NCBI RefSeq assembly: GCF_028290435.1
Contig: NZ_JAQGJV010000087.1
Location: 1-49,114 of the forward strand
Direction: 5' to 3'
Length of the DNA stretch: 49,114 nt
Source: Devosia sp.
GTDB lineage: Bacteria; Pseudomonadota; Alphaproteobacteria; Rhizobiales; Devosiaceae
The position numbers and the translations under genes are program-made. Each line of letters starts with the position of its first letter. Within the stretch, counting starts at the first letter, position 1. Of the stretch, positions 1 to 8,377 are shown piece after piece. The notes beneath the pieces were generated by a model, which made no database searches, was not told where the DNA came from, and worked only from the letters and a program-made list of their open reading frames with translations.

Positions 1-710
1 CGCAGGGGGATGATCTTCCGGCCTTCGATCTTGGCCTTCACCAGTTCCGCCAGCGCTTCCTCGTAGCGATCGTCGAACTTCTCCGGCTCGAATTCGCCCG
101 CCTTGGTCTTGAGGATGTGCTGGGCCAGTTCGAGCATTTCAGGATCGATCTTGCGCTGGGTGATATCGTCGAACGCCTCGCGAGAGGATCGAACCTCGTA
201 GTCGAAATTCAGCGTCGTCGCGATGAGGCCCTTCCGGTGCGCACGGATGAGCACCGGCCGTAGCCGACGAAACAGCACGGTATGGGCAATGGCAGCCGCC
301 TTTCTCTGGCGCAGCGCCTCGCGGATTAGCACGAAGCTATCCTCGGTCGCGTCCGTCGCTGGCAGAAGATAGTAGGGCTTATCGAAATAGGTCGGGTCGA
401 TACGGCCGCAAGCGACAAAGTTGTCGACGTTCAGCACCTTGTCGCTATTGGGCACGGCGGCCTTGATCTCTTCAGGCTCCAGAACAACGTATTTGCCGCC
501 GCTGGTTTCGTACCCCTTCACCTGGTCTTCGCTCTCGACCGGCTTGTCGGTCTTCTCGTCGACATAGACGCGGCGCAACCGGTGCCCAGTCTTGCGATTG
601 ACCAGGTTGAGAGAAATCCGTTCGGATGTCGTCGCCGCAGTGTACATTTTTACCGGGCAGACGATTTCCGAGATTTTGATCACACCAGACCATATTGCGC
701 GCGCAGCCAT
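1..710 (-). CDS. ku: Ku protein of bacterial non-homologous end joining (C-terminus cut by window edge)
   Basis: Bacterial Ku binds DNA double-strand ends as a homodimeric ring and recruits the ligase LigD. The visible 236 residues follow the family closely. The N-terminus reads MAARAIWSGVIKISEIVCP, followed by TAATTSERISLNLVN, the VESEDQVKGYE and VVLEPEEI segments, a YFDKPYYLLP core strand and the GLIATTLNFDYEVRS stretch before the C-terminal region. The ATG at 710 is the natural family start. The gene runs off the left edge, so perhaps 30-60 residues are missing. The adjacent plus-strand gene remnant starting at 825 is divergent. The frame is open throughout and the identification is firm. 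Confidence 0.95.
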   Translation of the reverse strand, partial: MAARAIWSGVIKISEIVCPVKMYTAATTSERISLNLVNRKTGHRLRRVYVDEKTDKPVESEDQVKGYETSGGKYVVLEPEEIKAAVPNSDKVLNVDNFVACGRIDPTYFDKPYYLLPATDATEDSFVLIREALRQRKAAAIAHTVLFRRLRPVLIRAHRKGLIATTLNFDYEVRSSREAFDDITQRKIDPEMLELAQHILKTKAGEFEPEKFDDRYEEALAELVKAKIEGRKIIPL

Positions 711-824
711 ATTAGTCCTCCGGGGTCAGACCAGAACGAAGTGGCGTGCCAGCCGTTCCGTTGTCAGCACCGAGGTCGTATGCGGGAGGGCGACGGGCAG
801 GGGCTTTTGCTCGAAAAGAACAAA

Positions 825-1040
825 ATGGGAGCACATAAACCGATCGGTCAAAACGTTCTTGCGCGCGGCAGGTCTTCCCTTTCGAATGCTTCGGGGCGCT
901 TCGAAAAGCTGCAAGCCGAGGATTTCGATGATGGCTGGGGTCGAGACGAGGGCGACGGAGCTCCAAAGCTCGAGGCTTCGCTCACGGCAGAAGCCGCCAA
1001 AACGATCCTCGCGCGCAACGAAGGCCCTGATTTGGGCTGA
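825..1040 (+). pseudogene. 5' remnant of a PA0069-type radical SAM protein gene
   Basis: Translation from the ATG at 825 gives about 71 residues. They contain ASGRFEKLQAEDFDDGWG and, near the end, TILARNEGPDLG. In the PA0069/Rv2578c-like radical SAM family this N-terminal pattern (GRFE...DDGW...ARN.SPD..F) leads straight into the RSINPYRGCEHGC cluster-binding motif. Here the frame hits TGA immediately after DLG, and nothing downstream in any frame restores the motif. The gene therefore keeps only its first fifth or so and cannot make the iron-sulfur protein. The break lies at about 1037, exactly where the integrase remnant on the other strand begins. The family call comes from remembered family features and was not checked by a search. 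Confidence 0.65.
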
Positions 1041-1418
1041 CCTCTCTAACTACTACGAAGGCGCGTGCTATTCGGGCTCTGGGTACCCTCGAAGCCTTTG
1101 CGGCCTTCTCGTTGCTCTTGGGATGTATGCCCCGGCTGATCTGGACAAGGTACTCCTTGGCAACAGCACGCGCCGCTCGTGTTGAGAGTTCGCCCGTGTC
1201 GCCGACAGCGACGCGAATTGTGGAAACGCGTTTGCCGTGTTCCCGGAAGTCTGCTTGGACCATGAATGTCTTCTTAAGGGCTCCCACCATCAAGAAGAAA
1301 CCCTTTAGGTCGGTATCCCGAACAATGTAGCGTCCTTTTTCGGGCGATAGCAACGCTCTATTGTCTTATCGTTCAATGGGATACGGATATTGGCCACGTT
1401 AACCCGCCCGAGGTACAT
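1041..1418 (-). pseudogene. Tyrosine recombinase (phage-type integrase) N-terminal remnant, frameshifted and truncated
   Basis: Read on the minus strand, this stretch contains SPEKGRYIVRDTDLKGFFLMVG, followed by KTFMVQADFREHGKR, STIRVAVGD and a STRAARAVAKEYLVQISRGIHPK segment. This is the arm-binding N-terminal domain of a tyrosine recombinase. The start region, MYLGRVNVANIRIPLNDKTIER from the ATG at 1418, lies in a different frame from SPEKGRYIV. A stop (TAA) closes the second frame just upstream, so a frameshift sits near 1355. The catalytic domain (R...H-x-x-R...Y) is absent, because the sequence runs into the radical SAM remnant. The gene is non-functional and marks a past insertion. Confidence 0.75.
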
Positions 1419-1441
1419 GAAACGGTTTTTGAAACGGTTTT
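1418..1441. repeat. Tandem direct repeat tgaaacggtttt
   Basis: Two adjacent near-identical 12-base copies lie directly upstream of the integrase remnant start: tgaaacggtttt, then tgaaacggttttag. They may be integrase arm-binding sites or an ordinary tandem duplication. Function is unknown. Confidence 0.4.
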
Positions 1442-1533
1442 AGCGGCGCGAGATGTCTAAAGCGCTCGGTACGCCTGAGCTGCCGGTTTCGGCAGCGAAT
1501 TTGGCGGTCCGGCAAATAGTCACAGGCGGATAT

Positions 1534-1561
1534 AAGAAAGCCCGCTGTCTCCGGCGGGCCT
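1534..1561 (-). terminator. Rho-independent terminator of the iron alcohol dehydrogenase gene
   Basis: On the minus strand, GCCCGC-cggagaca-GCGGGC is followed by TTTCTTAT. It lies about 40 bases beyond the dehydrogenase stop codon and points away from that gene, so it most likely ends its transcript. Confidence 0.75.
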
Positions 1562-1596
1562 CTCGTTGTGGGAAGTTGGGGAAGCCTTCGGGCCTC

Positions 1597-2724
1597 CTAC
1601 GCGGTTGCCCTGCGAGCGCCCTCCGCGAACCCGGCTTCCGCCAGGAGCTTTTCGCGATTGCCGGTGAAGTTCTGGCCACGCTCGCCGTCGAAGGCGAGGT
1701 CGATCAGCGTGCGCCATTCGACGTCGTCAATGCCGTAGTGGCTGTGGTTGGTGGCCACGCCCAGCTTCGTCAAAGTTGCTGTCAATTGATTGGCGGCGTT
1801 CGCGATGTCGCCTCCAAAGATGGCGTCGAGCCCCTCGGCGCATAGTCCGCCATCTCCCGCCACCCCGCGAATGATCATTGGCAGCGAGAATGAGCAGGCG
1901 ATGCCGTGCGGCACGCCATGCCGCAGCGTGATTGGATAGGACAGGGAATGGGCGATTGCCGACTTGGTGTTCGAGAAGGCAAACCCAGCCAGCGTCGCCG
2001 CCCGCGCCATGCGGTCCCGCAAGTCGGGATTGCGCAGGTCGTTGGCCAGAAGCGGTAGCGTCGACAGCACGCCGCGCGCGGCGGCGACGGCGTGGGCCAT
2101 CGACACTGGATTGGCATTGCGGTTCCAAAGGCTTTCCAGCGAATGGGACAAGGCATCCAGGCCCGTCTGGATAGTCAGGTCGCGCGGCTTGCCGATCATC
2201 AGGTCGGGGTCGACGAGAGCGATTTCAGGATAAAGGTCGGGATGCGCCAGCGAGTATTTGAGGCTGGCTGCATTGTCCCAGATGGTGCCCCAGCAGGTGA
2301 CTTCGCTGCCGGTGCCGGCCGTGGTAGGCACGGCTATCAGCGGCAACGGCTTTATCGTCGTCGCTCCGCTGCGCTTCTTGAGATAGGCGTCGACTAGGCC
2401 AAAGTCGCCCCGCGCGGCGGCAAAGACTTTGGCGGAGTCGATGACCGAACCGCCGCCGAGAGCGACCACGACTTCGGGTAGTGTTCCCAGCCCCCCGAAC
2501 CGTGCCGCCTGCGCTTCGAGCAGCACGATGTCGGGGTTGGGCGCAATATCGTCTATGACCAGTATCGGGGTGCCGGCCTTAGCCTCAAGCTCCGCCGCGA
2601 GCGAACGAAAATACGGCTCGCCATAGGTTACCAGCGCATAGCTGCGACCGCCGATGGCGTCGGCCAACATGGAAAAATTGCCGCGGCCAAAGCGGACATC
2701 TACGGGGTTTCTATACGACCACAC
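1597..2724 (-). CDS. Iron-containing alcohol dehydrogenase, phosphonate-associated (phosphonoacetaldehyde reductase / hydroxyethylphosphonate dehydrogenase type)
   Basis: This 375-residue group III alcohol dehydrogenase has the NAD-binding GGGSVIDSAK segment, PTTAGTGSEVT, and the metal region TGLDALSHSLES followed by a later HGVPHG. The ligand aspartate and histidines are therefore present. Iron dehydrogenases of this type occur in phosphonate gene clusters; PhpC of phosphinothricin synthesis reduces phosphonoacetaldehyde to 2-hydroxyethylphosphonate. Here the gene is divergent from a LysR gene and close to phnA and phnY, which consume phosphonoacetaldehyde. The catabolic direction (2-hydroxyethylphosphonate to phosphonoacetaldehyde) is therefore inferred. 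No phnW aminotransferase is present to supply the aldehyde. The LysR-type site at 2811-2825 lies 87-101 bases upstream of the ATG, a typical activation distance. Family assignment is firm; the substrate is inferred from context. Confidence 0.85.
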   Translation of the reverse strand: MWSYRNPVDVRFGRGNFSMLADAIGGRSYALVTYGEPYFRSLAAELEAKAGTPILVIDDIAPNPDIVLLEAQAARFGGLGTLPEVVVALGGGSVIDSAKVFAAARGDFGLVDAYLKKRSGATTIKPLPLIAVPTTAGTGSEVTCWGTIWDNAASLKYSLAHPDLYPEIALVDPDLMIGKPRDLTIQTGLDALSHSLESLWNRNANPVSMAHAVAAARGVLSTLPLLANDLRNPDLRDRMARAATLAGFAFSNTKSAIAHSLSYPITLRHGVPHGIACSFSLPMIIRGVAGDGGLCAEGLDAIFGGDIANAANQLTATLTKLGVATNHSHYGIDDVEWRTLIDLAFDGERGQNFTGNREKLLAEAGFAEGARRATA

Positions 2725-2810
2725 GGCAAATTCCTGTCCTGATCTGGTTGGGTCAGCGGAATCTGTCGAAAATTCAATCCATTGACTAATACAAATTTCT
2801 GCGGATTATC

Positions 2811-2825
2811 ATAGGCTGTGGCTAT
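2811..2825. promoter_or_regulatory. Predicted LysR operator, site A (ATAG-N7-CTAT)
   Basis: ATAGGCTGTGGCTAT fits the LysR T-N11-A pattern and has inverted arms. It overlaps the GTG start of the lysR gene (2818) and lies about 90 bases upstream of the divergent dehydrogenase. That position suits autorepression of lysR together with activation of the dehydrogenase. Matching sites occur at 3701, 5462 and, imperfectly, 8510. Confidence 0.6.
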
Positions 2826-3684
2826 AGTATTCACTCACCTCCGCTCGTTCCACGCCGTCGCCGAAAATCGCGGCTTCACGTCGGCGGCCGGTGCTTTGAA
2901 CATCAGTCAACCCACTGTCACCACCCAGGTCAAGGAGCTTGAAGAGCGCTATGGTGTGGAACTGCTCGTGCGCCGGGGCCGCCGCGTGGAACTCACGGAG
3001 ACGGGCGCAGCGCTGTTCGACATTACGCGACGGATCATGAGCCTGCACGGGGAGGCTGAGGAACTCCTGCTGAGCAGCGGGCAACTAACCACCGGCCAGT
3101 TGCGGGTCGCGGCGGTCGGACCATTTCACGCCACCGAGATGGTCGCCCGCTTCCTGGCCAAGTATCCCTCGATAAAGGTCAGCATGCTGCTGGGCAATTC
3201 CGACCAAACGCTGCAACGCATCCTCGAACTGGAGTCGGACGTGGCGATCCTTGCCCACGTGGTCGAGGATCCCCGGATCTATTCGGTGGCTTTCAGCACG
3301 CACGAGGTCGTCGTCTTCGTCAATTCGCAACATCCCTGGCATGACCGTCAGAGCGTCGCCATGGCTGAACTTGCCGGCCAGCCCCTCATCCTGCGTGAAA
3401 CAGGTTCGACCACGCGCCGCGCCTTCGAAATCGCCGCCCGGAAAGCCGGTGTTCCGATCGAGCCGCTGCTCGAAATAGGCAGCCGCGAGGGCGTCTGGAA
3501 GGCGGTCGAGCAAGGACTGGGCATCGGGGTCGTCGCGGACTTTGAATTTGTCCCACACCCCCGTCTCAGGACTATCCACATCGCCGATGCGGTCATTCAA
3601 ACCGAATACAGGCTGGCTTGTCTGCTGGAACGCCGTCACTCGCCAAAGATAGAGGCATTCATGCAGTCCGTTCTGCAACCCTGA
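2818..3684 (+). CDS. LysR-family transcriptional regulator of the phosphonate genes
   Basis: This 288-residue protein has an N-terminal winged helix-turn-helix (HLRSFHAVAENRGFTSAA, then ISQPTVTTQVKELE) at about residues 7-65. A LysR substrate-binding domain follows at about 90-285, including RETGSTTRRAFE and a GLGIGVVADFE segment. The start is the GTG at 2818; an in-frame TAG at 2812-2814 excludes anything earlier, and no later start would keep the DNA-binding helices. LysR regulators are found beside phnA genes in other proteobacteria. The ligand could be a phosphonate intermediate such as phosphonoacetate or the aldehyde (inferred). Four ATAG-N7-C(T/A)AT sites across the region are its likely operators, one of them over its own start codon. 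Confidence 0.88.
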   Translation: MAIVFTHLRSFHAVAENRGFTSAAGALNISQPTVTTQVKELEERYGVELLVRRGRRVELTETGAALFDITRRIMSLHGEAEELLLSSGQLTTGQLRVAAVGPFHATEMVARFLAKYPSIKVSMLLGNSDQTLQRILELESDVAILAHVVEDPRIYSVAFSTHEVVVFVNSQHPWHDRQSVAMAELAGQPLILRETGSTTRRAFEIAARKAGVPIEPLLEIGSREGVWKAVEQGLGIGVVADFEFVPHPRLRTIHIADAVIQTEYRLACLLERRHSPKIEAFMQSVLQP

Positions 3685-3700
3685 ACTGCCACTACGATCC

Positions 3701-3715
3701 ATAGCCCCAGGCTAT
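3701..3715. promoter_or_regulatory. Predicted LysR operator, site B (perfect palindrome)
   Basis: ATAGCC-CCA-GGCTAT is a perfect inverted repeat flanked by TCC and CGATGCATT. It lies 76-90 bases upstream of the chosen start of the Na/Pi transporter gene. The same core and flanks recur at 5462-5476 before phnA, and with changes at 8510-8524. Confidence 0.65.
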
Positions 3716-3790
3716 CGATGCATTCAAACTTGCTAATTGACCCACAAGCGCGGCCAGCATGACACTTGCTTAGTCTACCAAGGCAAGTTC

Positions 3791-5458
3791 ATGACCTTAT
3801 CGCTCATCGTGCTCCATATGGCCGGCGCCACCATGCTGCTGCTTTACGCCATGCACATGGTGCGCATGGGGATGGAGCTGGCATTCGGCCACACCCTGCG
3901 GGTTATGCTGGGACAGGCGAGGCGGGGCGAGTTGATCGCGGCAGGCGGTGGCCTCGCCATGGCGGTCATGCTGCAAAGTTCCACTGCGGTGGCCATGCTT
4001 GCCTGCGGGTTTGCCGCAAGCGGGATGCTGGCGGCGCCCACGGGATTGGCGCTGCTGCTAGGCGCCGATATCGGCTCGGCGCTGGTCGTGAGAATTCTGA
4101 CGTTCGATCTGGGCTGGCTGGTGCCGGTGTGCCTGTTTGTCGGCGGCATCATGCACCTCAAGCTTTCCGGCGAACGTGTCCGCGAGGTCGGACGGATGGT
4201 GCTGGGCATAGGCTTCGTCCTCTTGTCATTGCAACTCATTGCTGCGGCCATTGGTCCCCTGCGCAACAGCACCATGTTGCCGGCTTTATCGGACTATTTG
4301 GCCAGCGACTATTTCACCGCTTTCCTCATCGGCGCCGCGTTCACCTGGCTCGTCCATTCGAGCGTGGCGACCATCCTCATGGTGGCGGCCCTGGCTGCTC
4401 AGGGGCTGATCCCGTTGGAGGCCGGCGTTCCGCTTGTGCTTGGCGCCAATCTCGGCGGCGGCCTGATCGCCGTCTGGTTATCGCGCGGCCTGCCAGTCGC
4501 CGGGCGACGCCTTCCGGTGGGAAATCTGATCTTCCGTGCGACCGGTGCCATCGTCGTTCTTGCTGTGGTCGGTGCCACCGGCCTGTCGGCAAAGCCGTTG
4601 GGCGCAGACGCCGGCACGGCATTGGTCAATTTTCATCTGCTGTTCAATGCCGGGCTGGCCCTGGTCAGCCTGCCGCTGGTGCGCATGGTGAGTCATCTGA
4701 CACTGCGGCTGCTGCCTGACCGCCCCGTTGCCGCAACTCCCGGAAACCCGATGGCGCACCGCACCAGCGCCCTCGACCGCTCGGCCAAGGGTACTCCGCA
4801 ACTGGCGCTTGCCAGCGCGACACGCGAATTGCTGCGAATGGGCGAGCTTGTCGAAGCGATGGTGCGGCCCGTCCTTGAATTGATCCGGGCGGGCGACCGT
4901 GCAGCCATTTGTCGTGTGCGCGAGATGGACGAGGCCGTCAATGACGCCCACACCGCCATAAAGCTCTACCTTGCCGAACTCGGTCGGGGACAGATGACTG
5001 TGCAGGAGGCCAAGCGCAGCATCGAGTTGACCGATGTCGCCATCAATTTCGAACATGCCGGTGACGTGATCGCCAAAAACCTGCTTGTGCTGGCGCAGGA
5101 GCGCCTCGACAAGAATTGGCGCTTCTCCAACGAGGGCTGGGCGGAACTTGTCGCGCTCCATGAGCGGCTGATCGAGAACATGCATCTCGCTCTCAACCTG
5201 CTGGTCACCCAGAATTTGTCATCGGCACGGCAGCTTGTCGTTGAAAAAGAGCGGATGCGGCGCCTGCACCGCCATAGTCATAGCCAGCACCTGAAGCGCC
5301 TGCAGTCCGGAACTCCTGAGAGTATCGAGACCAGTGGGATGCACATCGAGATTGCCCGCGGTCTCAAAGAGATCAACTCCCTGCTCGTCACCATTGCCTA
5401 CCCCATTCTGACCGAGAGCGGCGACCTGCTGGAGAGCCGCCTGACCAAGGTGGGTTGA
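3791..5458 (+). CDS. Na/Pi cotransporter family protein with C-terminal PhoU-like domain (likely phosphate exporter)
   Basis: This is a 555-residue inner-membrane protein. Residues 1 to about 310 form the two repeated membrane halves of the NaPi-II family. The first contains the hallmark QSST (62-65) in LQSSTAVAML. The second has HSS (189-191) where the family usually repeats QSS. Residues from about 345 to the end are helical and resemble PhoU (EAMVRPVLELI, then DVAINFEHAGDVI). The architecture matches E. coli YjbB, which promotes phosphate efflux. In a pathway that frees phosphate from phosphonate carbon, export of surplus phosphate is a sensible role (inference). The start at 3791 is preferred over an upstream ATG because the first membrane helix follows directly and AAGGCAAG lies just upstream. 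A predicted LysR site lies at 3701-3715. Confidence 0.88.
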   Translation: MTLSLIVLHMAGATMLLLYAMHMVRMGMELAFGHTLRVMLGQARRGELIAAGGGLAMAVMLQSSTAVAMLACGFAASGMLAAPTGLALLLGADIGSALVVRILTFDLGWLVPVCLFVGGIMHLKLSGERVREVGRMVLGIGFVLLSLQLIAAAIGPLRNSTMLPALSDYLASDYFTAFLIGAAFTWLVHSSVATILMVAALAAQGLIPLEAGVPLVLGANLGGGLIAVWLSRGLPVAGRRLPVGNLIFRATGAIVVLAVVGATGLSAKPLGADAGTALVNFHLLFNAGLALVSLPLVRMVSHLTLRLLPDRPVAATPGNPMAHRTSALDRSAKGTPQLALASATRELLRMGELVEAMVRPVLELIRAGDRAAICRVREMDEAVNDAHTAIKLYLAELGRGQMTVQEAKRSIELTDVAINFEHAGDVIAKNLLVLAQERLDKNWRFSNEGWAELVALHERLIENMHLALNLLVTQNLSSARQLVVEKERMRRLHRHSHSQHLKRLQSGTPESIETSGMHIEIARGLKEINSLLVTIAYPILTESGDLLESRLTKVG

Positions 5459-5461
5459 TCC

Positions 5462-5476
5462 ATAGCCTGCGTCTAT
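5462..5476. promoter_or_regulatory. Predicted LysR operator, site C, upstream of phnA
   Basis: ATAG-CCTGCGT-CTAT is flanked by TCC on the left and CGTTGCAATTCA on the right, closely matching site B (TCC...CGATGCATTCAA). It lies 97-111 bases before the phnA start, in the 114-base gap after the phosphate transporter gene. Confidence 0.65.
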
Positions 5477-5572
5477 CGTTGCAATTCAGAAATGCGATTT
5501 GGCAAATGGAGTTGTTAGGTTCAAACAGCTAGCCAACCGAAGCGATACCTTTTCAAAGGCTAAGGAGCCCTC

Positions 5573-6835
5573 ATGAACCAGATGTCCCCCGCCAGCGTGT
5601 CCGCCAATGGTCGCGCCTATCCCTGGCCGCGCGTGCCGGCGATTGCCATCTGCCTGGATGGCTGCGAGCCGGCCTACCTGGACGAGGCCATCAAGGCCGG
5701 GCTGATGCCAGCGCTGGAGCGGATCAAGGCCAAGGGTACGGTGCGGACCGCGTTCAGCGTCATTCCCAGCTTTACCAATCCCAACAACATGTCGATCGCC
5801 ACCGGCCGCCCGCCGGCGGTGCACGGCATTTGCGGCAATTACCTCTACAACCCGGAGACCGGTGAAGAGGTGATGATGAACGACCCGAAGTTCCTGCGGG
5901 CGCCCACGGTGTTCCAGGCGTTCTATGACGCAGGCGCCCGGGTGGCGGTGGTGACCGCGAAGGACAAGCTGCGCTCGCTGCTGGGGCATGGCCTGCGCTT
6001 CGACGAGGACCGGGCGATCTGCTTTTCGTCGGAAAAATCCGACACCACCACGGTGGCGGCGCACGGCATCGCCAATGCCTCGAAATGGCTCGGCCGGCCA
6101 GTCCCCGAAGTCTATTCGGCAGAGTTGTCGGAGTTCGTGTTCGCGGCCGGCGTCGAGCTGCTCAAGGAATGGCACCCCGATGTCATGTACCTGACCACCA
6201 CCGATTATGTGCAGCACAAATACGCCCCGGGCGTGAAGCAGGCCAACGACTTCTACGAGATGTTCGACAAGTACCTTGCACAGCTTGATGCACTGGGTGC
6301 GGCCATCGTGGTGACCGCCGACCACGGCATGAAGCCCAAGCATCATGCCGACGGCTCGCCCAATGTGGTCTACGTGCAAGATTTGCTGGATGAATGGCTG
6401 GGCAAGGATGTCGGGCGGGTAATCCTGCCGATCACCGATCCCTATGTGGTGCACCACGGCGCGCTGGGCTCCTTCGCCACCGCCTACCTTCCCAAGGACG
6501 CCGATCGCGCGGACATCATCGCCCGGCTACAGGCCATTGAAGGCATTACGCTGGTGATTGACCGGGAGGAGGCGTGCCGCCGCTTCGCACTGCCACCCGA
6601 CCGCATCGGCGACATCGTCATGATCTCGGGTGAGAACAAGACCATCGGCACCAGCGAACACCGTCACGATCTGGCGGCGCTCAACGAGCCGTTGCGCTCG
6701 CATGGCGGCCTCACCGAACAGGCCGTGCCGTTCATCACCAATCGCGTGCTGCCCGACCAGCCCGACGCGCCGGCGCTGCGCAATTTCGACGCGTTCTACT
6801 ACGCGACGCTGGCTGCCGCGCAGCCGGCAAGCTAG
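5573..6835 (+). CDS. phnA: Phosphonoacetate hydrolase
   Basis: PhnA hydrolyses the C-P bond of phosphonoacetate to acetate and phosphate, using a two-zinc centre of the alkaline phosphatase superfamily. The 420-residue product carries the expected residues at almost the same numbering as Sinorhizobium meliloti PhnA: Asp29 (AICLDG), the nucleophile Thr68 (SFTNPNN), Asp210 and His214 (TTDYVQHK), Asp249-His250 (TADHGMK) and a late histidine in RSHGG. The ATG at 5573 has a strong AAGGAG at 5562-5567. phnY follows after 10 bases, so the two are almost surely co-transcribed. A predicted LysR site lies at 5462-5476. No signal peptide is seen, so the enzyme is cytoplasmic. The assignment is very strong. 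Confidence 0.96.
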   Translation: MNQMSPASVSANGRAYPWPRVPAIAICLDGCEPAYLDEAIKAGLMPALERIKAKGTVRTAFSVIPSFTNPNNMSIATGRPPAVHGICGNYLYNPETGEEVMMNDPKFLRAPTVFQAFYDAGARVAVVTAKDKLRSLLGHGLRFDEDRAICFSSEKSDTTTVAAHGIANASKWLGRPVPEVYSAELSEFVFAAGVELLKEWHPDVMYLTTTDYVQHKYAPGVKQANDFYEMFDKYLAQLDALGAAIVVTADHGMKPKHHADGSPNVVYVQDLLDEWLGKDVGRVILPITDPYVVHHGALGSFATAYLPKDADRADIIARLQAIEGITLVIDREEACRRFALPPDRIGDIVMISGENKTIGTSEHRHDLAALNEPLRSHGGLTEQAVPFITNRVLPDQPDAPALRNFDAFYYATLAAAQPAS

Positions 6836-6845
6836 GGGGCGGGTC

Positions 6846-8300
6846 ATGAACGCGGTGGAAAAGAAAATGGCAGTCCGGCACGAGCCGATGCGTATTGCCG
6901 GCAACAAGGTCGACGCCGACGGCGTGGTGGAAGTCCGTTATCCCTGGGACGACAGTGTCATCGGCACGGTTCCGGCGGGGGGCGCCGAACACGCGCGGCG
7001 CGCCTTCCAGATCGCGGCCGCTTACAAGCCCAAGCTGAGCCGCTACGAGCGGCAGCGCATCCTGCTCAAGACCGCTGACACGCTGAACGCCCGCAAGGAG
7101 GAACTCTCCGACCTGATCACGCTGGAGCTGGGCATTTCCAAGCAGGATTCGCTCTATGAAGTGGGGCGAGCCTTCGACGTCTTCACCCTGACCGGGCAGA
7201 TGTGCATCCACGATGACGGGCAGATCTTCTCCTGCGACCTGACCCCGCACGGCAAGGCGCGCAAGATTTTCACCACGCGCGAGCCGCTGCGGGCGATCTC
7301 GGCCATTACCCCGTTCAATCATCCGCTCAACATGGTGTCGCACAAGATCGCGCCCGCCATCGCCACCAACAATTGCGTCGTGCTCAAGCCGACGGAGCTG
7401 ACCCCGATGACCGCGCTCATCCTGGCGGACATTTTGTACGAGGCCGGCCTGCCGCCCGAGATGCTGTCGGTGGTGACCGGCTTGCCGCAGGACATCGGCG
7501 ACGAGATGATCACCAACCCCGATATCGACCTCATCACCTTCACCGGCGGCGTTCCCGTGGGCAAGCTGATCGCCTCCAGGGCTGGCTACAAGCGCCAGGT
7601 GCTCGAACTGGGCGGCAACGATCCCCTGATCATTCTCAACGACCTCAGCGATGACGATCTGGCCCGCGCTGCCGACCTGGCCGTCGCCGGCGCCACCAAG
7701 AACTCGGGGCAGCGCTGCACGGCGGTCAAGCGCATCCTGGTGCAGCAGCGGGTCGCCGACCGCTTCGTGCCGCTGGTGCTCGAACGCGCCAAGAGATTGC
7801 GGTTCGGCGATCCGATGGATCGCTCGACCGATCTGGGCACCGTGGTGAGCGAGCGCGCCGCCAAGCTGTTTGAAGATCGAGTGCACATGGCCGCGGAGCA
7901 GGGCGCCGAAGTCCTCTATAATCCGGGCCGCCGCGGCGCGCTGCTACCGCCCATCGTGATCGATCGCGTGCCGCACGGCTCCGAGCTGGTGATGGAGGAA
8001 ACCTTCGGCCCGATCATCCCCATCATCCGTGCGCCCGACGATGACGATGAACTGATCGCGCTGTCCAACTCGACCGCCTTCGGCCTGTCCTCGGGCGTTT
8101 GCACCAACGACTTCCGGCGCATGCAGAAATACATTGCCGGGCTGGAAGTGGGCACGGTGAACATCTGGGAAGTGCCGGGCTACCGCATCGAGATGAGCCC
8201 CTTCGGCGGCATCAAGGACAGCGGCAACGGCTACAAGGAAGGCGTTATCGAGGCCATGAAAAGCTTCACCAACGTGAAGACTTTCTCGCTGCCGTGGTGA
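6846..8300 (+). CDS. phnY: Phosphonoacetaldehyde dehydrogenase
   Basis: PhnY is an NAD-dependent aldehyde dehydrogenase that oxidises phosphonoacetaldehyde to phosphonoacetate, the substrate of PhnA. The 484-residue product has the same length as the S. meliloti enzyme. It shows the ALDH features FNHPLN, FTGG with the cofactor loop, the general base in LELGGNDP, the catalytic cysteine in [11 protein letters not shown] and the C-terminal [16 protein letters not shown]. The start at 6846 follows a GGGGGCGGG stretch and lies 10 bases after phnA. In the S. meliloti pathway PhnW supplies the aldehyde, but no phnW occurs here, which makes the iron alcohol dehydrogenase at 1597-2724 the candidate supplier. 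A hairpin terminator follows at 8352-8377. Confidence 0.95.
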   Translation: MNAVEKKMAVRHEPMRIAGNKVDADGVVEVRYPWDDSVIGTVPAGGAEHARRAFQIAAAYKPKLSRYERQRILLKTADTLNARKEELSDLITLELGISKQDSLYEVGRAFDVFTLTGQMCIHDDGQIFSCDLTPHGKARKIFTTREPLRAISAITPFNHPLNMVSHKIAPAIATNNCVVLKPTELTPMTALILADILYEAGLPPEMLSVVTGLPQDIGDEMITNPDIDLITFTGGVPVGKLIASRAGYKRQVLELGGNDPLIILNDLSDDDLARAADLAVAGATKNSGQRCTAVKRILVQQRVADRFVPLVLERAKRLRFGDPMDRSTDLGTVVSERAAKLFEDRVHMAAEQGAEVLYNPGRRGALLPPIVIDRVPHGSELVMEETFGPIIPIIRAPDDDDELIALSNSTAFGLSSGVCTNDFRRMQKYIAGLEVGTVNIWEVPGYRIEMSPFGGIKDSGNGYKEGVIEAMKSFTNVKTFSLPW

Positions 8301-8351
8301 GCTTGGACCTGGCAGTCGTCGCGTCCACACGGGCGTGCATATGTCGCGGCC

Positions 8352-8377
8352 AAACCGGCCGTCGGCAGGCTGGTTTT
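8352..8377 (+). terminator. Terminator after phnA-phnY
   Basis: AAACCGGCC-gtcggca-GGCTGGTTT, then TTGCG. The nine-pair stem has one G-U pair, and it lies 51 bases after the phnY stop. It separates phnAY from the importer operon, which therefore needs its own promoter. Confidence 0.55.

Noticed and set aside
592..1185. Plus-strand open frame of 197 residues across the ku 5' end and the integrase remnant
   Set aside because: It is antisense to ku and to the recombinase remnant and shows no family features; the 825-1040 frame explains this strand better.
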